A stretch of DNA of 57,902 bases from Hydrogenothermus sp964516095. Lineage in GTDB: Bacteria > Aquificota > Aquificia > Aquificales > Hydrogenothermaceae. Positions within the stretch are counted from its first letter, which is position 1; each line of letters begins with the position of its first letter. Both the position numbers and the translations under genes were made by a program. Shown here one piece after another: positions 57,351 to 57,902 of this stretch. Below the pieces are notes generated by a model. The model was not told the DNA's origin, did not search any database, and saw only the letters and a program-made list of their open reading frames with translations. Location: the NCBI GenBank assembly GCA_964516095.1, contig CAZEYS010000003.1, positions 1 through 57,902 of the forward strand, given 5' to 3'.

Positions 57351-57902
57351 TTAGAATTTATAATCAATCTGTAACCAGTATTTGTTTATATCTTTTTTTG
57401 CAATTAAATTACCGTTGGAGTAATAGCCATCTTTTGCATTGTAAAATGCTGCCTTTGCCAAAAATGATATATATTTATTTAGTTTTTTAATATAGGCTAC
57501 ATCAACTTCAGTACCTACTTTTTTACCTGAAGGCTGAGATTTAGCAGAATTAAATATAAAATAAGAAATTAAAAACTTTCCTATTTGTTTATGAGTGTAA
57601 CCAGCTGAAAGCTTATACTCATTGAGGCCATAGTCAAAACCATTTGCTGCTCCTTTCAGTAGTGCATCTGACCATCCATCAAACTTATGTAGTGTAGCAA
57701 GTGGTGTTGAAAATCCTTTAGATTTTCCGTTTTTATCTCCAAAATGTGTGTATTCTGCCCCTAATAGAAACCCTTTAATATTTGAGTTTAACCCTAATCT
57801 CCAGTAATCAGTATCTATTTTGGGTTTTACTGATAAATTGTCCTTTTGATATGGGTCTGTTTGTTTTGCATAAGTTGCTACATATGAAATACTAAAGTTA
57901 TC
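57351..57902 (-). CDS. Outer-membrane barrel protein, alginate-export-like (C-terminal part)
   Basis: The gene runs off the right edge; the last 183 codons are present and open. The protein has alternating beta-strand patterns, the family-like segment LATLHKFDGWSD (relatives have PTGHxFxGWxD), and ends Q-I-D-Y-K-F with the terminal Phe needed for BAM insertion. It is an Alginate_exp-type barrel, a family that in chemolithotrophs includes porins of unknown substrate. It ends 18 bases before the nitrate-reductase-globin gene in the same direction, so it may be a nitrate or nitrite porin of the same operon (inference). Confidence 0.75.
   Translation of the reverse strand, partial: DNFSISYVATYAKQTDPYQKDNLSVKPKIDTDYWRLGLNSNIKGFLLGAEYTHFGDKNGKSKGFSTPLATLHKFDGWSDALLKGAANGFDYGLNEYKLSAGYTHKQIGKFLISYFIFNSAKSQPSGKKVGTEVDVAYIKKLNKYISFLAKAAFYNAKDGYYSNGNLIAKKDINKYWLQIDYKF

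Overview
The window looks like a chromosomal segment of a thermophilic, chemolithotrophic bacterium of the Aquificota, most likely Hydrogenothermaceae (Sulfurihydrogenibium-like). The reasons are the very AT-rich DNA, Lys/Glu/Ile-rich proteins, tightly packed overlapping genes (many ATGA and TAATG junctions), a Gram-negative envelope gene set and many Fe-S proteins. The taxon is an inference from composition and gene families. I saw no rRNA, tRNA, CRISPR array, insertion sequence or prophage.

Layout. (1) 1-2114, minus: queE, folE, a small membrane protein and a CoA-binding protein. (2) 2200-13513, plus: lipA, lolC-lolD, clpC, bamA, exbD, tonB, rnhA, htrA and a small conserved protein; most of this serves envelope biogenesis and proteostasis. 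(3) 13527-29190: an MSHA/type II-like pilus locus. Platform protein, assembly ATPase and two prepilins run leftward. A PilM/GspL-like protein, PilO- and PilP-like proteins, a lipoprotein secretin, a TPR protein and a giant Ig-domain prepilin run rightward. These are followed by two peptidoglycan enzymes resembling the Csd6/Csd4 cell-shape pair and then by two ExeA-like ATPases on the minus strand. (4) 29532-35749, plus: a free-standing CZB-domain protein, then mrp, an iscS-like gene, iscU, a BFD-like ferredoxin, a PP-loop sulfurtransferase, a TusA-like protein, a DUF1858-like protein, nfu and aroE. (5) 35874-46261, mostly minus: hemW, a divergent ferredoxin, a c-type heme protein, elbB, an SDR, a soluble PhoR-like kinase, phoU, pstBACS and a phosphate-type porin with a possible Pho box upstream. 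(6) 46412-48831, plus: alr and an NtrC-family regulator. (7) 48824-57902, minus: aldo/keto reductase, murJ, a BsuPI-like protein, a GlcF-like Fe-S protein, a tiny winged helix, cysteine synthase, ruvA, a nitrate-reductase-like molybdoenzyme and the C-terminal part of an outer-membrane barrel.

The most striking item is the molybdoenzyme at 54855-57332. An assimilatory-type nitrate reductase is followed, in the same reading frame, by a C-terminal flavohemoglobin-like globin domain with recognisable B10 Tyr, CD1 Phe and proximal F8 His. Second is the IscS-like protein, in which the PLP Schiff-base Lys is Tyr and the PLP-contacting Gln is Pro, although the catalytic-loop Cys and the adjacent IscU ligands are intact. 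Its neighbours suggest Fe-S assembly or tRNA thiolation fed by sulfur that does not come from a conventional desulfurase.

Two essential-type genes, bamA and alr, have no ATG, GTG or TTG at their true 5' ends and seem to need ATT and ATA starts. A shorter alr start would delete the catalytic Lys. Other points are a GAFTNA loop in the sigma-54 activator, a Walker B Glu-to-Asn change in one of the paired SPOR-domain ATPases, calcium-loop-like motifs in the prepilins, and clear hairpin terminators or attenuators at three places.
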